Source: Texcoconibacillus texcoconensis
GTDB taxonomy: Bacteria; Bacillota; Bacilli; Bacillales; Salisediminibacteriaceae
Direction of reading: 5' to 3'
DNA: 64,000 nucleotides
NCBI RefSeq assembly: GCF_014202575.1
Contig: NZ_JACHHB010000003.1
Span: 140,103 to 204,102, forward strand
Every line of letters starts with the position of its first letter. Position 1 is the first letter of the stretch. The notes beneath the pieces were generated by a model. The model saw only the letters and a list, made by a program, of their open reading frames with translations. It was not told the origin of the DNA and did not search any database. The translations under genes and the position numbers were made by a program. This document shows positions 27,266-36,315 of this stretch, one piece after another.

Positions 27266-27712
27266 ATGAGACTTACCGTTTACTTAGCAGGTCAAATTCA
27301 TGATGATTGGCGTCGTGAAGTGAAAGAAAAGGCAGAAAGCAAAGGGTTACCTGTCGATTTTGTCGGTCCGATGGACAACCATGAACGCTCCGATAATATT
27401 GGGGAAGAGATACTCGGAGAACAACCTAATGCCATTTATAAAGATGAAGTGGCATCGAGAATGAACAACTTACGTACGCAAGTATTACTAGAAAAATCTG
27501 ACATCGTCCTTGCTTTCTTCGGAGAAAAATATAAACAGTTTAATACAGCGATGGATGCTGCGACTGCTATTTCCATTGGGAAGCCGCTCATTCTTATTCG
27601 TCCAGAAAACTTACACCATCCATTAAAAGAACTTTCTCAAAGAGCGAATGTAACTGTGGAAAATATCGATCAAGCTCTACAAACGATTCAATATATTTTT
27701 GACACAGAATAA
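27266..27712 (+). CDS. ytoQ: YtoQ family protein
   Basis: A 148-residue soluble protein of the YtoQ family, related in fold to nucleoside 2-deoxyribosyltransferases (pattern VYLAGQIHDDWR at the start, VGPMDNHERSDN near 35 and EKYKQFNTAMDAATA near 90). The actual activity is not known. Start ATG 27266 fits AAAGGAG 8 nt upstream and the 148-residue length of the B. subtilis protein; the upstream in-frame GTG at 27257 overlaps the site. It lies alone between two minus-strand genes. Confidence 0.9.
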   Translation: MRLTVYLAGQIHDDWRREVKEKAESKGLPVDFVGPMDNHERSDNIGEEILGEQPNAIYKDEVASRMNNLRTQVLLEKSDIVLAFFGEKYKQFNTAMDAATAISIGKPLILIRPENLHHPLKELSQRANVTVENIDQALQTIQYIFDTE

Positions 27713-27735
27713 TCCGACTACTTAAAGGTTGTACA

Positions 27736-27761
27736 ATGAAAGTCTGCTTTCAGGCTTTCAT
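27736..27761. terminator. Weak hairpin after ytoQ
   Basis: ATGAAAG (27736-27742) pairs with CTTTCAT (27755-27761). The T tract is poor, so termination is only possible. Confidence 0.4.
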
Positions 27762-27797
27762 TTACGACCTACAGTTTGGTCGTTTATTGACAGCAAT

Positions 27798-28310
27798 TTA
27801 TTTTTTAGAAAATGACCATTGTCCAAACAATCCTCGTACAATCATTTCAAATAAATCTGTACGAGATACGAAACCGTTGGTAAGAATCCCTACAGTCCCC
27901 TCGTTTTTACTCACTTGATGCTTGTGCGTCCACTGATCAATCGCCTCCCCTAACGTATGTCCTGAACGGATTAGATGCGCAACATCCTTTGGGATTGGAA
28001 GTCCTAGTCCAGAAGTGAAAAACAACTGACCATCATCTGTTTTTAAAGCTCCCCAATTACAAAGCCACATCGAATCATCTTCATCGACAATCCCTCCTTC
28101 TAACCCGATTGCAGCCATCGCATGAGATGAAGATAGGGCACCTTCAGCTCGATTGGCTGCACCTCGTTTTGTTTCATTCTGAGAATATGGTTGCTCTGAG
28201 ACAAAGGACGGCACATCTTGACTATATACTTCATAACCGTATGGCTGAAAAACACGACTTACGGCATTGATTTTCACTCGATTTGTTGAGCCTACTACGA
28301 TTGATTTCAC
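27798..28310 (-). CDS. DUF84 family protein, probable inosine/xanthosine triphosphatase
   Basis: A 170-residue protein of the YjjX/DUF84 family, which removes non-canonical ITP/XTP from the nucleotide pool in characterised members. The N-terminal IVVGSTNRVKINAV motif (about residues 3-16) and IGLEGGI (near 68) are the family nucleotide-binding signatures. The start is GTG 28310 behind GAGGGTG. The longer frame to 28364 begins inside the terminator of ytoP and must be wrong. Function is inferred from family only. Confidence 0.85.
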   Translation of the reverse strand: MKSIVVGSTNRVKINAVSRVFQPYGYEVYSQDVPSFVSEQPYSQNETKRGAANRAEGALSSSHAMAAIGLEGGIVDEDDSMWLCNWGALKTDDGQLFFTSGLGLPIPKDVAHLIRSGHTLGEAIDQWTHKHQVSKNEGTVGILTNGFVSRTDLFEMIVRGLFGQWSFSKK

Positions 28311-28341
28311 CTTTTCACCCTCTTTAAAATTTCCCTTTATC

Positions 28342-28392
28342 AAAAAAACGACGCCTCCCCCCATCTACAAATAAAAATGGGTGAGAACGTCG
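28342..28392 (-). terminator. Terminator of ytoP
   Basis: CGACG...CTCACCCAT (from 28392, minus strand) pairs with ATGGGGGGAGGCGTCG with small bulges, then seven T. It separates ytoP from the DUF84 gene. Confidence 0.8.
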
Positions 28393-28414
28393 CTTACGTC
28401 GAGATGAGCGACTT

Positions 28415-29488
28415 TTATGTATTCGCTCGAATCGTATCCAAGGCATTGCGATCTGTTTTTTTCGCTAGTTTAACAATCAATTCTTTTGCCGCTTCATAGT
28501 CATCGACGTGAACAATGCTCGCTGATGTATGAATATAACGTGAGCATATACCGATAACAGCTGAAGGGACACCGTTATTTGCCATATGAACACGCCCTGC
28601 ATCTGTTCCACCTTGAGAAATAAAGTATTGATACGGAATATCTTCTGATTCTGCTGTATCAAGAACAAATTCACGCATACCGCGATGGGTGATCATCGTC
28701 CGATCAAAAATTCGTAAAAGCGCTCCTTTACCAAGGTGACCAAAAGCATCTTTACCACCTGTCGCATCATTAGCTGGACTTGCATCAAGTGCGTAAAACA
28801 CATCAGGTTGTATCATGTTTGCAGCGACTTGAGCACCTCTTAAACCTACTTCTTCTTGTACTGTAGCTCCTGAATAAAGAATATTAGGTGTATTTTCCCC
28901 TTGCAACTCCTTAAGAAGTTCAATTGAAAGACCTACACCGTAACGGTTATCCCATGCTTTGGCAAGAAGCTTCTTCTCATTGGCCATTTTTTCAAGCGGG
29001 CAGATAGGAACAATTTGTTGACCCGGCTTAATACCAATTCTTTTCGCATCTTCGCGGTCATCCGCACCAATATCTATGTACATATTCTTAATATCCATTG
29101 GTTTATTTCGTTTTGACTCATCTAAGAGGTGGGGTGGCGTTGAACCTACGACACCAGTAACTGGTCCTTCATCGGTTATAATTTGGAACCGTTGTGCTAA
29201 TAATACTTGGCTCCACCACCCACCTAATGTTTGAAAGCGAATTAACCCTTTCTCGGTAATTTGTGTCACCATAAATCCGACTTCATCCATATGTCCGGCA
29301 ACCATGACTCGTGGTCCTTGTTCGTCTCCCTTCTTCACACCGAACACACCACCTAGACGATCTTGGATCACGTCATCCGCGTACTTTTCTAACTGGTTGC
29401 GTACGTATGCTCGAACGTCGTGTTCAAACCCTGGTGCTCCTGGGATTTGGGTTAATGTTTTAAACATTTGATATGTTTCTTCTCTCAT
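28415..29488 (-). CDS. ytoP: M42-family metallopeptidase YtoP
   Basis: Cytoplasmic aminopeptidase of the M42 (glutamyl/deblocking, tetrahedral TET-type) family using two metals. Ligand regions are visible: [10 protein letters not shown] (His near 67), KAWDNRYG (Asp near 180), catalytic Glu pair [10 protein letters not shown] (near 214), ALDASP (Asp near 237) and [12 protein letters not shown] (His near 321). The 357 residues match the family. GGGAGTGAG precedes the ATG. It stands alone, divergent from ytzB, as in B. subtilis. Confidence 0.93.
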   Translation of the reverse strand: MREETYQMFKTLTQIPGAPGFEHDVRAYVRNQLEKYADDVIQDRLGGVFGVKKGDEQGPRVMVAGHMDEVGFMVTQITEKGLIRFQTLGGWWSQVLLAQRFQIITDEGPVTGVVGSTPPHLLDESKRNKPMDIKNMYIDIGADDREDAKRIGIKPGQQIVPICPLEKMANEKKLLAKAWDNRYGVGLSIELLKELQGENTPNILYSGATVQEEVGLRGAQVAANMIQPDVFYALDASPANDATGGKDAFGHLGKGALLRIFDRTMITHRGMREFVLDTAESEDIPYQYFISQGGTDAGRVHMANNGVPSAVIGICSRYIHTSASIVHVDDYEAAKELIVKLAKKTDRNALDTIRANT

Positions 29489-29671
29489 GACAAACTCACT
29501 CCCACACGATTTATAATATGTATGTCCTTATTTTATCGGAAGAATTCTTTCATTTCCACTTTTCAAAAGAATTCTTGTCTATCTTGACCACAATTTGGCA
29601 TTTCGTACATCGTCCGATATACTAAAGATGATGTCACTCGTTTACGATTCTAAAGAAAATGAGGTGTTGAT

Positions 29672-29992
29672 ATGAGTTTAAAACGATTTATTTTTGGATT
29701 AGGTGTAGGTGCTGCTGCAGGCTACCTACTGAAAAATCAAATCGAACAGTCCGGCGTTCAAATGTCACCTGAAAAAGCATTACGAGAAGTGAAACGACAC
29801 GTTGAATCGATTGGTACCATCGATGGCACTTGGATCCATATGGTTCCCGAAACGTATACCCAAAACCAACTTGACTACGATGTGTACCGAGGTGGTGTGT
29901 CATGCACAACAGATGATGAGTTGAAAACATTCGAGTTCCTCGTTGATGCTTCAACGGGAACCGTTTTACGGCTATATGAACAAGAATCATAA
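29672..29992 (+). CDS. ytzB: Small membrane-anchored PepSY-like protein YtzB
   Basis: A 106-residue protein with a short hydrophobic N-terminus (FIFGLGVGAAAGYLL, residues 6-20) and a C-terminal part that resembles a PepSY unit (YRGGVSCTTDDELKTFEFLVDASTGTVL). The role of YtzB is unknown; PepSY domains often inhibit peptidases or sense the envelope, and it lies beside peptidase YtoP, but this is only suggestive. GAGGTG precedes the start. Confidence 0.85.
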   Translation: MSLKRFIFGLGVGAAAGYLLKNQIEQSGVQMSPEKALREVKRHVESIGTIDGTWIHMVPETYTQNQLDYDVYRGGVSCTTDDELKTFEFLVDASTGTVLRLYEQES

Positions 29993-30007
29993 TCCGCGCA
30001 TAATGAA

Positions 30008-30036
30008 ACGCCCTTTATTGATTAAGCAAAGGGCGT
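30008..30036. terminator. Terminator between ytzB and ytnP
   Basis: ACGCCCTTT (30008-30016) pairs with AAAGGGCGT (30028-30036), then TCTCTTCTTC on the plus strand. Confidence 0.75.
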
Positions 30037-30048
30037 TCTCTTCTTCAT

Positions 30049-30900
30049 TTACTTCCGCTGTCTTTCAAGTGATCCGATGACACTTCCATTTTCATCCAAC
30101 TTCAGCGCACGGTATTTATAATCATGGTAAAACAAAAACCACGCGTTCTGTTTTATCGCAGGTAATAAATGCTCTTGCTTCATAGCAATCGAATCCATTG
30201 GATAATCATCAAACGCTAATACCCAAAGGGCATTTTGGTGTGCGTGGGTCGGCATTAAATCCGCCATATGCACGATGTGTTCACCTTTGCGGTCAATCTT
30301 TAAAATCGCATGACCTGCACTATGTCCCCCTGTATGGATTAAACGAATGCCTTCTACAACTTCATAAACATCCTCATAAGTTTCCACTTGGTGACGGATC
30401 GGTTTCCAATTCATTTCAAAATACGTACTTCTGGAGCGGATATTCGGATGTAATAACTCTTCCCATTCCGTTTCTTGAACAATCACCGTTGCATTTTCAA
30501 ATGTCGGAACAAGTTCACCAACTTCATTATAACGAGCTAAGCCACTAGCATGATCAAAATGCATATGCGTCATTAGGACGGTATCAATATCCCGACAAGT
30601 TAACCCTAAATGTTGTAAACTTTCTTCAAGCTTTGCTTCCTCAAAAATACCAAAATTGCGCATTTGTTTGTCGGTAAATTTACGATTGCCTATACCCGTA
30701 TCAATCAAAATGTTTCTACCTTCTACTTGCAATAAAATCGGGTCTGTACGCAACTCAACTTGGTTTTGCTCATTACACGGGTATTTTTTACTCCAAAGCG
30801 GTTTTGGGACGACTCCGAACATCGCACCACCGTCCATATGTGTGACACCGCCATTCAACCATGTAAACGTCATATCCCCTCTTTGGAATTGTTCCAACAT
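30049..30900 (-). CDS. ytnP: Metallo-beta-lactamase-fold lactonase YtnP
   Basis: MBL-fold hydrolase related to N-acyl homoserine lactonases; B. subtilis YtnP degrades a streptomycete signalling lactone. The zinc motif HMHFDH appears in MTHMHFDHASG (about 110-120), with the further His in HTGGHSAGH (near 198) and Asp in HMADLMPTH (near 218). Start ATG 30900 is 5 nt after AAGGAG; the in-frame GTG at 30906 falls in the spacer. It lies 20 bp after trmB on the same strand and likely shares its transcript. The true substrate here is unknown. Confidence 0.9.
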   Translation of the reverse strand: MLEQFQRGDMTFTWLNGGVTHMDGGAMFGVVPKPLWSKKYPCNEQNQVELRTDPILLQVEGRNILIDTGIGNRKFTDKQMRNFGIFEEAKLEESLQHLGLTCRDIDTVLMTHMHFDHASGLARYNEVGELVPTFENATVIVQETEWEELLHPNIRSRSTYFEMNWKPIRHQVETYEDVYEVVEGIRLIHTGGHSAGHAILKIDRKGEHIVHMADLMPTHAHQNALWVLAFDDYPMDSIAMKQEHLLPAIKQNAWFLFYHDYKYRALKLDENGSVIGSLERQRK

Positions 30901-30920
30901 ACCCACTCCTTACGTGTTCA

Positions 30921-31562
30921 TTACGAAGGGAAAGAAGCTTCACAACGATATATTCGATTCCCTCGCTCTGAAAACTTTTCCTCATATTCAGTCATTACAT
31001 TAAATGATATGTCGCTATTGTGTAAATCTAAACTAATGTTTTGTAACTTTAAACCGTACTTAGAAAAGCTTTCGAGTGAGTATTCAAATAAGCCTTGATT
31101 ATCTGTTTTAAAATGAACTTCACCTTTCGGCTTTAACACTTCTTGGTACATTGATAAAAAACCTTCATGAGTGAGTCGGCGTTTTGCGTGACGCACTTTC
31201 GGCCAAGGGTCAGAAAAGTTGAGATAGAGTTGATCAATTTCCCCTTCAGCAAAAAAAGAACGTAATTCTTGCACATCTTCATTTAAAAATACAAGATTTG
31301 GTAAATTCGCTTTTTCTGCACGTTCAATCGCACTTACGATCACGCTATCAAATTTCTCAATACCAATAAAGCAAACATCTGGGTATGCTTGAGCCATTTC
31401 AGTTAAAAACTTTCCTTTCCCCGTCCCTACTTCGACATGGATAGGACCATTATGATTAAAATAAGCCGCCCATTCTCCACGGTATTCTGACGGATTTGGC
31501 GGAACAATATTTGGGCTGTTAGCGATTTTTTCTGCCGCCCAAGGTTTGTTTCTTAAACGCAT
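30921..31562 (-). CDS. trmB: tRNA (guanine46-N7)-methyltransferase
   Basis: SAM-dependent enzyme that methylates G46 in the variable loop of tRNA. The SAM-binding motif HVEVGTGKGKFL (near residue 43), FIGIEKFDSV (near 66), the active-site LNFSDPWPK (near 116) and HFKTDN (near 150) are present. Start ATG 31562 (MRLRNKPW, 213 residues) follows GAGGTG and matches the B. subtilis protein; the longer frame to 31610 lacks a site. The ytnP-trmB-ytzH order is conserved. Confidence 0.95.
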   Translation of the reverse strand: MRLRNKPWAAEKIANSPNIVPPNPSEYRGEWAAYFNHNGPIHVEVGTGKGKFLTEMAQAYPDVCFIGIEKFDSVIVSAIERAEKANLPNLVFLNEDVQELRSFFAEGEIDQLYLNFSDPWPKVRHAKRRLTHEGFLSMYQEVLKPKGEVHFKTDNQGLFEYSLESFSKYGLKLQNISLDLHNSDISFNVMTEYEEKFSERGNRIYRCEASFPS

Positions 31563-31709
31563 TTTTTTCACCTCTGTTTGTACATTTATGAATAACCCTC
31601 TAATTATCACTGTTCATCATGCGAGGGAAATTTAAGCAAGTATCAAATAATACAAGGTCGGACATTCCTAAAAAGAGTGTTAATGAATTGATGAGGAGGA
31701 TGTGTTTCA

Positions 31710-32003
31710 ATGCCAATGAACGAACATCATCAATTACAACTATTGATGGATATTTTAACAAACCAACAACAAGAGCACTTTGGCACTCACGATGAGCTTG
31801 TTCAAATGGAACAATTAGCAAGCTCTCTCTTGAAAAAAGATACTGTAGATGATGAGTTAAAACCTGTGCTCATGGCGATTGAACAGTACTGTCACCAACA
31901 CTTACAAACTGGAGAGCAACAATTACATTCTACAGAAGAAATTAGTCAATGGCATCAAGCCATTTTCCGTCATGAACAAGCAAACCATACACCGTTTCCT
32001 TGA
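31710..32003 (+). CDS. ytzH: YtzH family protein
   Basis: A 97-residue soluble protein, Q/H/E rich and helical, of the YtzH family found in Bacillaceae between trmB and ytmP. Function unknown. It is read divergently from trmB. GAGGAGG lies 9 nt before the ATG, and a strong terminator follows the stop, so it is a single-gene unit. Confidence 0.85.
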   Translation: MPMNEHHQLQLLMDILTNQQQEHFGTHDELVQMEQLASSLLKKDTVDDELKPVLMAIEQYCHQHLQTGEQQLHSTEEISQWHQAIFRHEQANHTPFP

Positions 32004-32030
32004 TGGCTTGACTATTTTTTAAGGTTATAA

Positions 32031-32063
32031 AAAGGGCTGAAGCTTTCTTCGGCTCAGCCCTTT
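32031..32063. terminator. Terminator between ytzH and ytmP
   Basis: AGGGCTGA (32033-32040) pairs with TCAGCCCT (32054-32061), with A and T tracts on the two sides. Confidence 0.8.
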
Positions 32064-32098
32064 CAAATCATCGTTTCAATATCATAGTAAAGAGAGCC

Positions 32099-32923
32099 TT
32101 AATTTTGCGCTCCTTCGAACTGTTCTTTCGTTTCTGTAATCAATGATTGCAACCCATTTGTCCATCGAATCACTTCTGAATATGCTTCTCGTTCTGTATG
32201 CCAAATGATCGCTTCAACGGATTGAGAGATCATATACCAAAGCATTCTTTGATATAAGTCTTTCGTAAACGCTATTCCATATGCTTCAAGCCACTTTTCC
32301 CAATCTGATCGAGGTATATATGAATATAATAGCAAACTAATATCAAAAGCAGGATCAGCAACCATCGCTCCGTCCCAGTCAATTAAGTAAAGACTTCCAT
32401 CGTGACTAACCATCCAATTGTTATGATTCACATCACAGTGACATACAACCATTTCATTCGATTCGACTCGGTTCGCGTATTTATATAAAAGCATCATTGC
32501 ATCATCGATATGATCATTTTGCACATCTTGCTCCGCAAGCACCATTTCTAACCCTTTTAAAATTGAAAAAGGGGTTAACGGCTTATTTCCCATTCGTTTA
32601 AACATTTCCAATAGTTCAGTAGAACGGTGAATGGTACTTAACAGTTGTGCAACTGCCGTTTGGTTCATTTCTGATTGTTCAAGCCTTCTCCCGTTGATCC
32701 AACGCTGTGCAGTAATGACATCGCCATTTTCCAGGCGTTTTGTCCAAAGAAGTTTCGGGACAATACCTTCAGCGGATAATACGGCCAAAAACGGGGAAGA
32801 ATTTCGCTTTATAAACAATTTTTGATCGCCCTGCTGAGCGATATACGCTTCACCAGTCGCCCCTCCAGCAGGATGCAACTGCCACCCTTCTCCTAAGAAA
32901 TGTTTCAACCAATTCACCCTCAA
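32099..32923 (-). CDS. ytmP: Aminoglycoside/choline-kinase-like phosphotransferase YtmP
   Basis: Kinase-fold protein of 274 residues with the catalytic loop HCDVNHNNW (near 165) and metal motif LIDWDGA (near 183), as in APH/ChoK enzymes. Its substrate is unknown; family members phosphorylate small alcohols or sugars. Start choice is unclear: TTG at 32923 or GTG at 32917, neither with a well-spaced ribosome binding site. A 28-codon open frame ends 25 bp upstream, so coupled translation is possible. Confidence 0.87.
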   Translation of the reverse strand: MRVNWLKHFLGEGWQLHPAGGATGEAYIAQQGDQKLFIKRNSSPFLAVLSAEGIVPKLLWTKRLENGDVITAQRWINGRRLEQSEMNQTAVAQLLSTIHRSTELLEMFKRMGNKPLTPFSILKGLEMVLAEQDVQNDHIDDAMMLLYKYANRVESNEMVVCHCDVNHNNWMVSHDGSLYLIDWDGAMVADPAFDISLLLYSYIPRSDWEKWLEAYGIAFTKDLYQRMLWYMISQSVEAIIWHTEREAYSEVIRWTNGLQSLITETKEQFEGAQN

Positions 32924-32948
32924 TTTCGTCTAGACTTGATGAATATAA

Positions 32949-33035
32949 TCACAATCGCCAAATCAAAGGCTTTGTGATCAACGCCGTTCCCGCTCGCTTA
33001 GCCTTCCCGAAAGGTCTTACTTTCTGCACGTTCAT
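32949..33035 (-). CDS. Possible 28-residue basic small protein or leader peptide before ytmP
   Basis: A short open frame on the minus strand, ATG 33035 to TGA, follows GAGG with 5 nt spacing. It codes a very basic peptide beginning MNVQKVRPFGKAKRAG and ending LIWRL. It is locally more GC-rich than its flanks and lies between the stop of the next gene and ytmP without a terminator. This could be a small gene, a leader peptide for ytmP, or chance. No relative is known to me. Confidence 0.35.
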   Translation of the reverse strand: MNVQKVRPFGKAKRAGTALITKPLIWRL

Positions 33036-33160
33036 GACGTCCTCAACGTTTATAACCATCCCTTTTTAACTTCCTAAAAGGGAAAAGTCTTTTATCATTG
33101 TAAAAAAGAATCCTTCTTTGTTCAACTTAAGAACCAAAATTTTTAGTTCTTCAACTCAAG

Positions 33161-33496
33161 TCATGGACTCTGCTCTTTAGCCCAACCTAGAAGGTCATCA
33201 TTAATATAGCGCCACTCTTCGATCGTCATGGCTGGTAAAATTTGCACGAGTGAGCTTTCACTCTTGTGATAGCCGATTTTCTCCTTCAAGTCTTTTTTTG
33301 CATCTTTAAACCGTGTTGCAAAGCAGACTGTCTCTGGCCATTCCTGCACGTATAAGGCTACGCCAATCGTTCCTACCCAATCATACTCTTTGCGTACATA
33401 AATGGTGTACTGATCATTTCGTTTATTATGAGCAGGTTGATGTTTCTCAGTGCTAATCACGCTTCCCCCTTTTTTTATAACATCAATAAATGTCAT
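33161..33496 (-). CDS. Conserved-looking hypothetical protein
   Basis: A 111-residue soluble protein starting MTFIDVIKKGGSV behind GGAGAG; the open frame could extend six codons to 33514 without a site. It reads like a mixed alpha/beta protein (TIYVRKEYDWVGTIGVALYV; MTIEEWRYINDDLLGWA). No motif, membrane segment or signal seen. It lies 110 bp after the NERD-like gene on the same strand. I do not recognise it. Confidence 0.7.
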   Translation of the reverse strand: MTFIDVIKKGGSVISTEKHQPAHNKRNDQYTIYVRKEYDWVGTIGVALYVQEWPETVCFATRFKDAKKDLKEKIGYHKSESSLVQILPAMTIEEWRYINDDLLGWAKEQSP

Positions 33497-33605
33497 TATT
33501 TCTCTCTCCGTCATATAAGGTGAATGCTTGACGTATTATACGATGTAAAAAGACAGATTTCAATCACTTTAAGACGCTTTGTTAACATCCTACACCGTTT
33601 TTTCA

Positions 33606-34547
33606 TTAAAAGTCTTCATCATCACTATTTTCGCTTTTATCTGTCGTTGTCATACAATGGAATAATAAATGCTCAACAGCTTTTAATTGATTGTGCTTCA
33701 CAGGTGAACCATGTCTAATCAATGACTGACGCCATTGATAAAGCGAGCGCTTATCAATATGACGTACAGTTGGGTGAACATCAACTCGGTCAATGAAGCT
33801 ATCTTGAGCAAGGAATACGCCTTTCAGACGAATGTCACTGCCTATTTCTTGAAGTATTGGTGAAATCACCGTTCGCATCCGTTTCAAACGGATCATCGGA
33901 TTTAAAATACGTTGGCGGTCTTCTCCGACTTCTTTCACCCAATAGCGCTCACTTTCGTAACGATAAATTGTTTGATCATCCCCAGGGAGTGGAACAATCA
34001 TTTGTATATCAGTTGGTGTTACAAGCAAAATATCTAACTCAATGGGTGCTTTATTTGACTGGAAGATCGGATAGTAAAATAAAAACATGTTATCTGGACA
34101 CTCTTTTACAAAACGAGATAACCAAGGGTCATGATAATATGCTTTTTTAACACGAGACTTTTCCGTTATTGTAGAACTCGCCCAACTAATTTGAAAATGA
34201 AAAATCTCATCGAGAAAAGCTTGTTTTAATGCTTGTTCAGAAGAACGATAGGAAGATGGTTTCTCTGACTTTACATTTACTTCATCTATCTTTTTCCCAT
34301 TACCTCGTTGGAATGGAAGCCATGACTTTATGCGAGACAACGATTTCCATAATGGTTTTGTCTCCCCTTCAGCAGTAACTTCATAAGCATCTTCAATGCT
34401 TTCGTTTAGCTGATTGTCATGGTGCCCCCACTCTGCTTGCATTCGTTTCCAACGTTCTTTCTTTAGCCGAACAAGTTGACTTGGATAACGATACATATCC
34501 AATTCATACCTAGACACATAGTCTTCCAGCTTCACAAGATGAGCCAC
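33606..34547 (-). CDS. NERD-like domain protein of unknown function
   Basis: A 313-residue basic soluble protein. The middle (about residues 160-200, KAPIELDILLVTPTDIQMIV) resembles the core of NERD nuclease-related domains, where an E-x-D...hydrophobic pattern is followed by E-x-K. Here the last part reads MIVPLPG, so the catalytic E-x-K seems to be lost. The first 90 residues are charged (VRLKKERWKRMQ) and may bind nucleic acid. The GTG start has AGGAGGAG in front. The nuclease relationship is a weak inference. Confidence 0.65.
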   Translation of the reverse strand: MAHLVKLEDYVSRYELDMYRYPSQLVRLKKERWKRMQAEWGHHDNQLNESIEDAYEVTAEGETKPLWKSLSRIKSWLPFQRGNGKKIDEVNVKSEKPSSYRSSEQALKQAFLDEIFHFQISWASSTITEKSRVKKAYYHDPWLSRFVKECPDNMFLFYYPIFQSNKAPIELDILLVTPTDIQMIVPLPGDDQTIYRYESERYWVKEVGEDRQRILNPMIRLKRMRTVISPILQEIGSDIRLKGVFLAQDSFIDRVDVHPTVRHIDKRSLYQWRQSLIRHGSPVKHNQLKAVEHLLFHCMTTTDKSENSDDEDF

Positions 34548-34629
34548 TGATTCTCCTCCTCATATAAAACGAACTCCATTATTCCTCTACTTATTTTACC
34601 ATAATCATCGTTCATTTCGCTCTGAATCG

Positions 34630-35184
34630 TTATTTAATTGAAATGTTAGACACTTTCTTATACATAGGTTCTTTTGTCGGGCTGACTGTAAATATACAAA
34701 CATTTTCAACATTCCAAGTCATTGGTTCTAGCGTGAGGTTTTGACGATCAATCGCAAAAGAAGACGACGAACGTTTATTTTTTTTCGCTAACGTAATATG
34801 GGGACGAAAAGGTCGCTTGTCCACAGAATAGCCCTCATTTTGTAACATCGTCTGAACTTGTTGGTGCAAATCATTTAGGGCCGCTTGTTCTTCAATTCCA
34901 CCCCATACAACGCGTGGCTCACTAACCGAACCAAAAATACCGACATGAGATAAGGTTAGTGAAAAGGGACTCATTTGTTCAGCTATTTTTCTTATTTGAT
35001 GGTCTAATCGATCACGCCCCTCATCAGAAACGCCTCCTAAAAAAGCAAGCGTAATATGAAAGTCGTCTATATGGGTGCATCTCTTAAAATGTTCAAAAAC
35101 ATTTAACTGTTCTTGCTTCGTCACCAACAATGACCTTACTTTATCGGGTAATGGCAACCCGATAAATGTATGTTCCCCACTCAT
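34630..35184 (-). CDS. thpR: RNA 2',3'-cyclic phosphodiesterase (LigT/ThpR family)
   Basis: 2H-phosphoesterase of 184 residues; opens 2',3'-cyclic phosphates on RNA. Both H-x-T-x motifs are present: HITLAFLGG (about residues 42-50) and HITLAKK (about 127-133), each in the family context (FHITL; PHITL). Corresponds to YtlP of B. subtilis. AGGAGGTAG precedes the ATG. It is divergent from ytkP. Confidence 0.92.
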   Translation of the reverse strand: MSGEHTFIGLPLPDKVRSLLVTKQEQLNVFEHFKRCTHIDDFHITLAFLGGVSDEGRDRLDHQIRKIAEQMSPFSLTLSHVGIFGSVSEPRVVWGGIEEQAALNDLHQQVQTMLQNEGYSVDKRPFRPHITLAKKNKRSSSSFAIDRQNLTLEPMTWNVENVCIFTVSPTKEPMYKKVSNISIK

Positions 35185-35313
35185 GTACTACCTCCTTTTG
35201 TCGCTTGCAGCTTACTTATGATAAAATAAAGGTTAGATAACTGATCATACTGATCAACTTTATGAACGAAATGTTGAACTAACATTGTAACCGATTAAAA
35301 GGATGTGATAACA

Positions 35314-36252
35314 ATGCGCGTTGTAGAAAATATGGCTGAATTGATCGGCGATACACCTGTTGTTAAACTTAATGAGTTACCAGATGCCAATGGTGCTGAC
35401 GTTTACTTAAAGCTCGAATTCATGAATCCTAGTGGGAGTGTTAAGGACAGAGCTGCTTTTAATATGATCGTTGAAGCTGAAAAACAAGGTTATTTAAAAC
35501 CAGGTTCTACCATTATCGAGCCTACATCAGGAAACACTGGAATTGGCCTTGCCATGAATGCCGCTGCTCGCGGTTATCGAGCAATTCTTACGATGCCAGA
35601 CACAATGTCTCAAGAAAGAATTAACCTCTTAAAGGCATATGGCGCTGAAGTTGTACTCACCCCAGGAGAAAAGAAGATGCCTGGTGCCATCGAAAAAGCA
35701 CACCAACTTGTAAAAGAGATTGACGGTAGTTTTATGCCAATGCAATTTGAGAACGAGTCAAACCCTGATGCCCATCGTAAAACAACGGCTCGTGAAATAG
35801 AAAAAGCTGTAGAAACGATTGGTAAACCTCTTGCTGCATTCGTTGCTGCATCCGGAACAGGTGGGACTGTCACAGGTACAGGTGAAGAATTAAGAAAGTC
35901 ATTCCCTGATGCGACCGTTCACGTTGTTGAACCAAAAGGGTCTCCTGTTTTATCTGGTGGAAAACCAGGCCCTCATAAACTCGTCGGTACAAGTCCAGGA
36001 TTCATACCACCAATCTTAAACCAAGACGTATACGACGAGATTTTAACGATTACTGACGAAGATGCTTATCGTATTACACACCAACTCGCTTCCAAAGAAG
36101 GGATCCTCGTCGGACCGTCATCTGGAGCTGCTTGTTTTGCTGCCCTTGAAGTCGCTAAACAGAAACGTTCAGATGAAGTCGTCATCGCCATTGCATGTGA
36201 TACTGGTGAACGTTACTTATCGACTGATTTATTTGATTTTGATAAGTCTTAA
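35314..36252 (+). CDS. ytkP: Cysteine synthase family protein YtkP
   Basis: PLP enzyme of the cysteine synthase/cystathionine beta-synthase fold, 312 residues. The PLP lysine lies in PSGSVKDRAAF (near residue 41), the substrate loop in PTSGNTGIGLA (near 69), the phosphate loop in SGTGGTVTGTG (near 178) and the C-terminal SSGAA near 265. By family it makes cysteine from O-acetylserine and sulfide, but YtkP is a second paralogue in B. subtilis and its main role is unsettled. Start ATG 35314 fits AAAGGA; GTG 35305 is too close to it. Confidence 0.9.
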   Translation: MRVVENMAELIGDTPVVKLNELPDANGADVYLKLEFMNPSGSVKDRAAFNMIVEAEKQGYLKPGSTIIEPTSGNTGIGLAMNAAARGYRAILTMPDTMSQERINLLKAYGAEVVLTPGEKKMPGAIEKAHQLVKEIDGSFMPMQFENESNPDAHRKTTAREIEKAVETIGKPLAAFVAASGTGGTVTGTGEELRKSFPDATVHVVEPKGSPVLSGGKPGPHKLVGTSPGFIPPILNQDVYDEILTITDEDAYRITHQLASKEGILVGPSSGAACFAALEVAKQKRSDEVVIAIACDTGERYLSTDLFDFDKS

Positions 36253-36257
36253 TACTG

Positions 36258-36290
36258 AAGGGTCAGGCCCATGTGGTCAGACCCTTTTAT
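36258..36290 (+). terminator. Terminator of ytkP
   Basis: AAGGGTC (36258-36264) pairs with GACCCTT (36280-36286); TTTTATTATTTTC follows. Confidence 0.85.
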
Positions 36291-36315
36291 TATTTTCTTT
36301 TTGAATATGTATGAT

